Source: Christensenella sp. UBA3770 (GTDB lineage Bacteria > Bacillota > Clostridia > Christensenellales > CAG-1252). From it: DNA of 6,214 bases. How positions within the stretch are numbered: position 1 is the first letter of the stretch; every line of letters starts with the position of its first letter. The position numbers were made by a program, and so were the translations under genes. Under the pieces are notes generated by a model that made no database searches, had not been told where the DNA came from, and worked only from the letters and a program-made list of their open reading frames with translations. Shown piece after piece: positions 5,967 to 6,214 of the stretch. Where the stretch lies: the NCBI GenBank assembly GCA_002371075.1, contig DFFS01000067.1, positions 1 to 6,214 of the forward strand, written 5' to 3'.

Positions 5967-6214
5967 TTATTTTGCTCTGTGGACGGTACCGCCGACAAGG
6001 ACAATCATCTTAACCGCCTGCAAGGAATAATCTTGTAAATCGACGTTTAACGCTTTATCGAGCGCACCTCTCGCAAGCAGTTTCACCCGTCCGACATTCG
6101 CGGGAACGAGTTTCTTTTCCCACAAAGCCTCGATATCCACGGTGTCCCCGTCGCTGAAGTTTGCCGACAGCACGTCAATGTTTATGATCCCTTTTTTGCC
6201 GCTATGCGCCTTTC
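5967..6214 (-). CDS. rplO: ribosomal protein uL15 (L15), C-terminal part
   Basis: L15 is a late-assembling protein of the large ribosomal subunit. The 81 residues in the window are open to the right edge and end at TAA (5967-5969). GIINIDVLSANF, followed by DGDTVDIEAL, fits the conserved L15 segment that precedes the core domain. The VKLLARGALDKALNV stretch, then YS-x2-A-x3-I and GGTV, matches the family pattern VKILG-x-GELTKKLTV, FSKSA and GGK. The terminal HRAK differs from the usual acidic or hydrophobic ending. The N-terminal half, including the glycine-rich extension, is outside the window. In most bacteria secY follows rplO in the spc operon; here a terminator follows instead. Identification rests on a diverged C-terminus, so it is somewhat less certain than the other genes. 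Confidence 0.85.
   Translation of the reverse strand, partial: KAHSGKKGIINIDVLSANFSDGDTVDIEALWEKKLVPANVGRVKLLARGALDKALNVDLQDYSLQAVKMIVLVGGTVHRAK

Overview
The window is a bacterial chromosomal segment of medium GC content. It carries housekeeping genes with consensus sigma-70-type promoters (TTGACA/TATAAT spaced 17) and intrinsic terminators. A Soj/Spo0J-type ParA-ParB pair, a stand-alone DnaQ-like exonuclease and good Shine-Dalgarno sites on some genes fit a Bacillota (Clostridia-like) bacterium. This placement is an inference from gene style, not from a marker. There are no transposases, CRISPR arrays or phage genes.

Layout. Positions 1-1606 (minus strand) hold uvrC, cut at the window edge so that only its C-terminal helix-hairpin-helix end is missing. 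A divergent promoter region (1607-1778) separates it from a lone GMP synthetase ATP-pyrophosphatase subunit (1779-2765, plus), which has a promoter, a Shine-Dalgarno site and a strong terminator. A DEDDh 3'-5' exonuclease follows (2864-3427). The parA-parB operon (3627-5341) comes next, with its own promoter and a structured 5' UTR.

The most unusual part is 5384-5805. One perfect promoter drives a transcript with two near-identical copies of a leader plus the 5' half of tRNA-Arg(ACG). The first copy stops just past the anticodon and runs into about 100 bases of hairpin-rich sequence. The second continues into a complete tRNA-Arg with encoded CCA, followed by a strong terminator. The leader contains an 18-nt stretch complementary to the 3' half of that same tRNA, and the tRNA has two A-C mismatches in its stems. 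Positions 5806-5919 show nothing recognisable. The window closes with the C-terminal end of ribosomal protein L15 (rplO, minus strand) and its terminator, with no secY after it.

Functionally, the window covers DNA repair (UvrC, possibly the exonuclease), guanine nucleotide synthesis, chromosome segregation and translation. The genes are mostly separate transcription units; only parA-parB is clearly an operon. Both uvrC and the exonuclease have a -10 box ending 6 nt before the ATG and no Shine-Dalgarno site, which predicts leaderless mRNAs.
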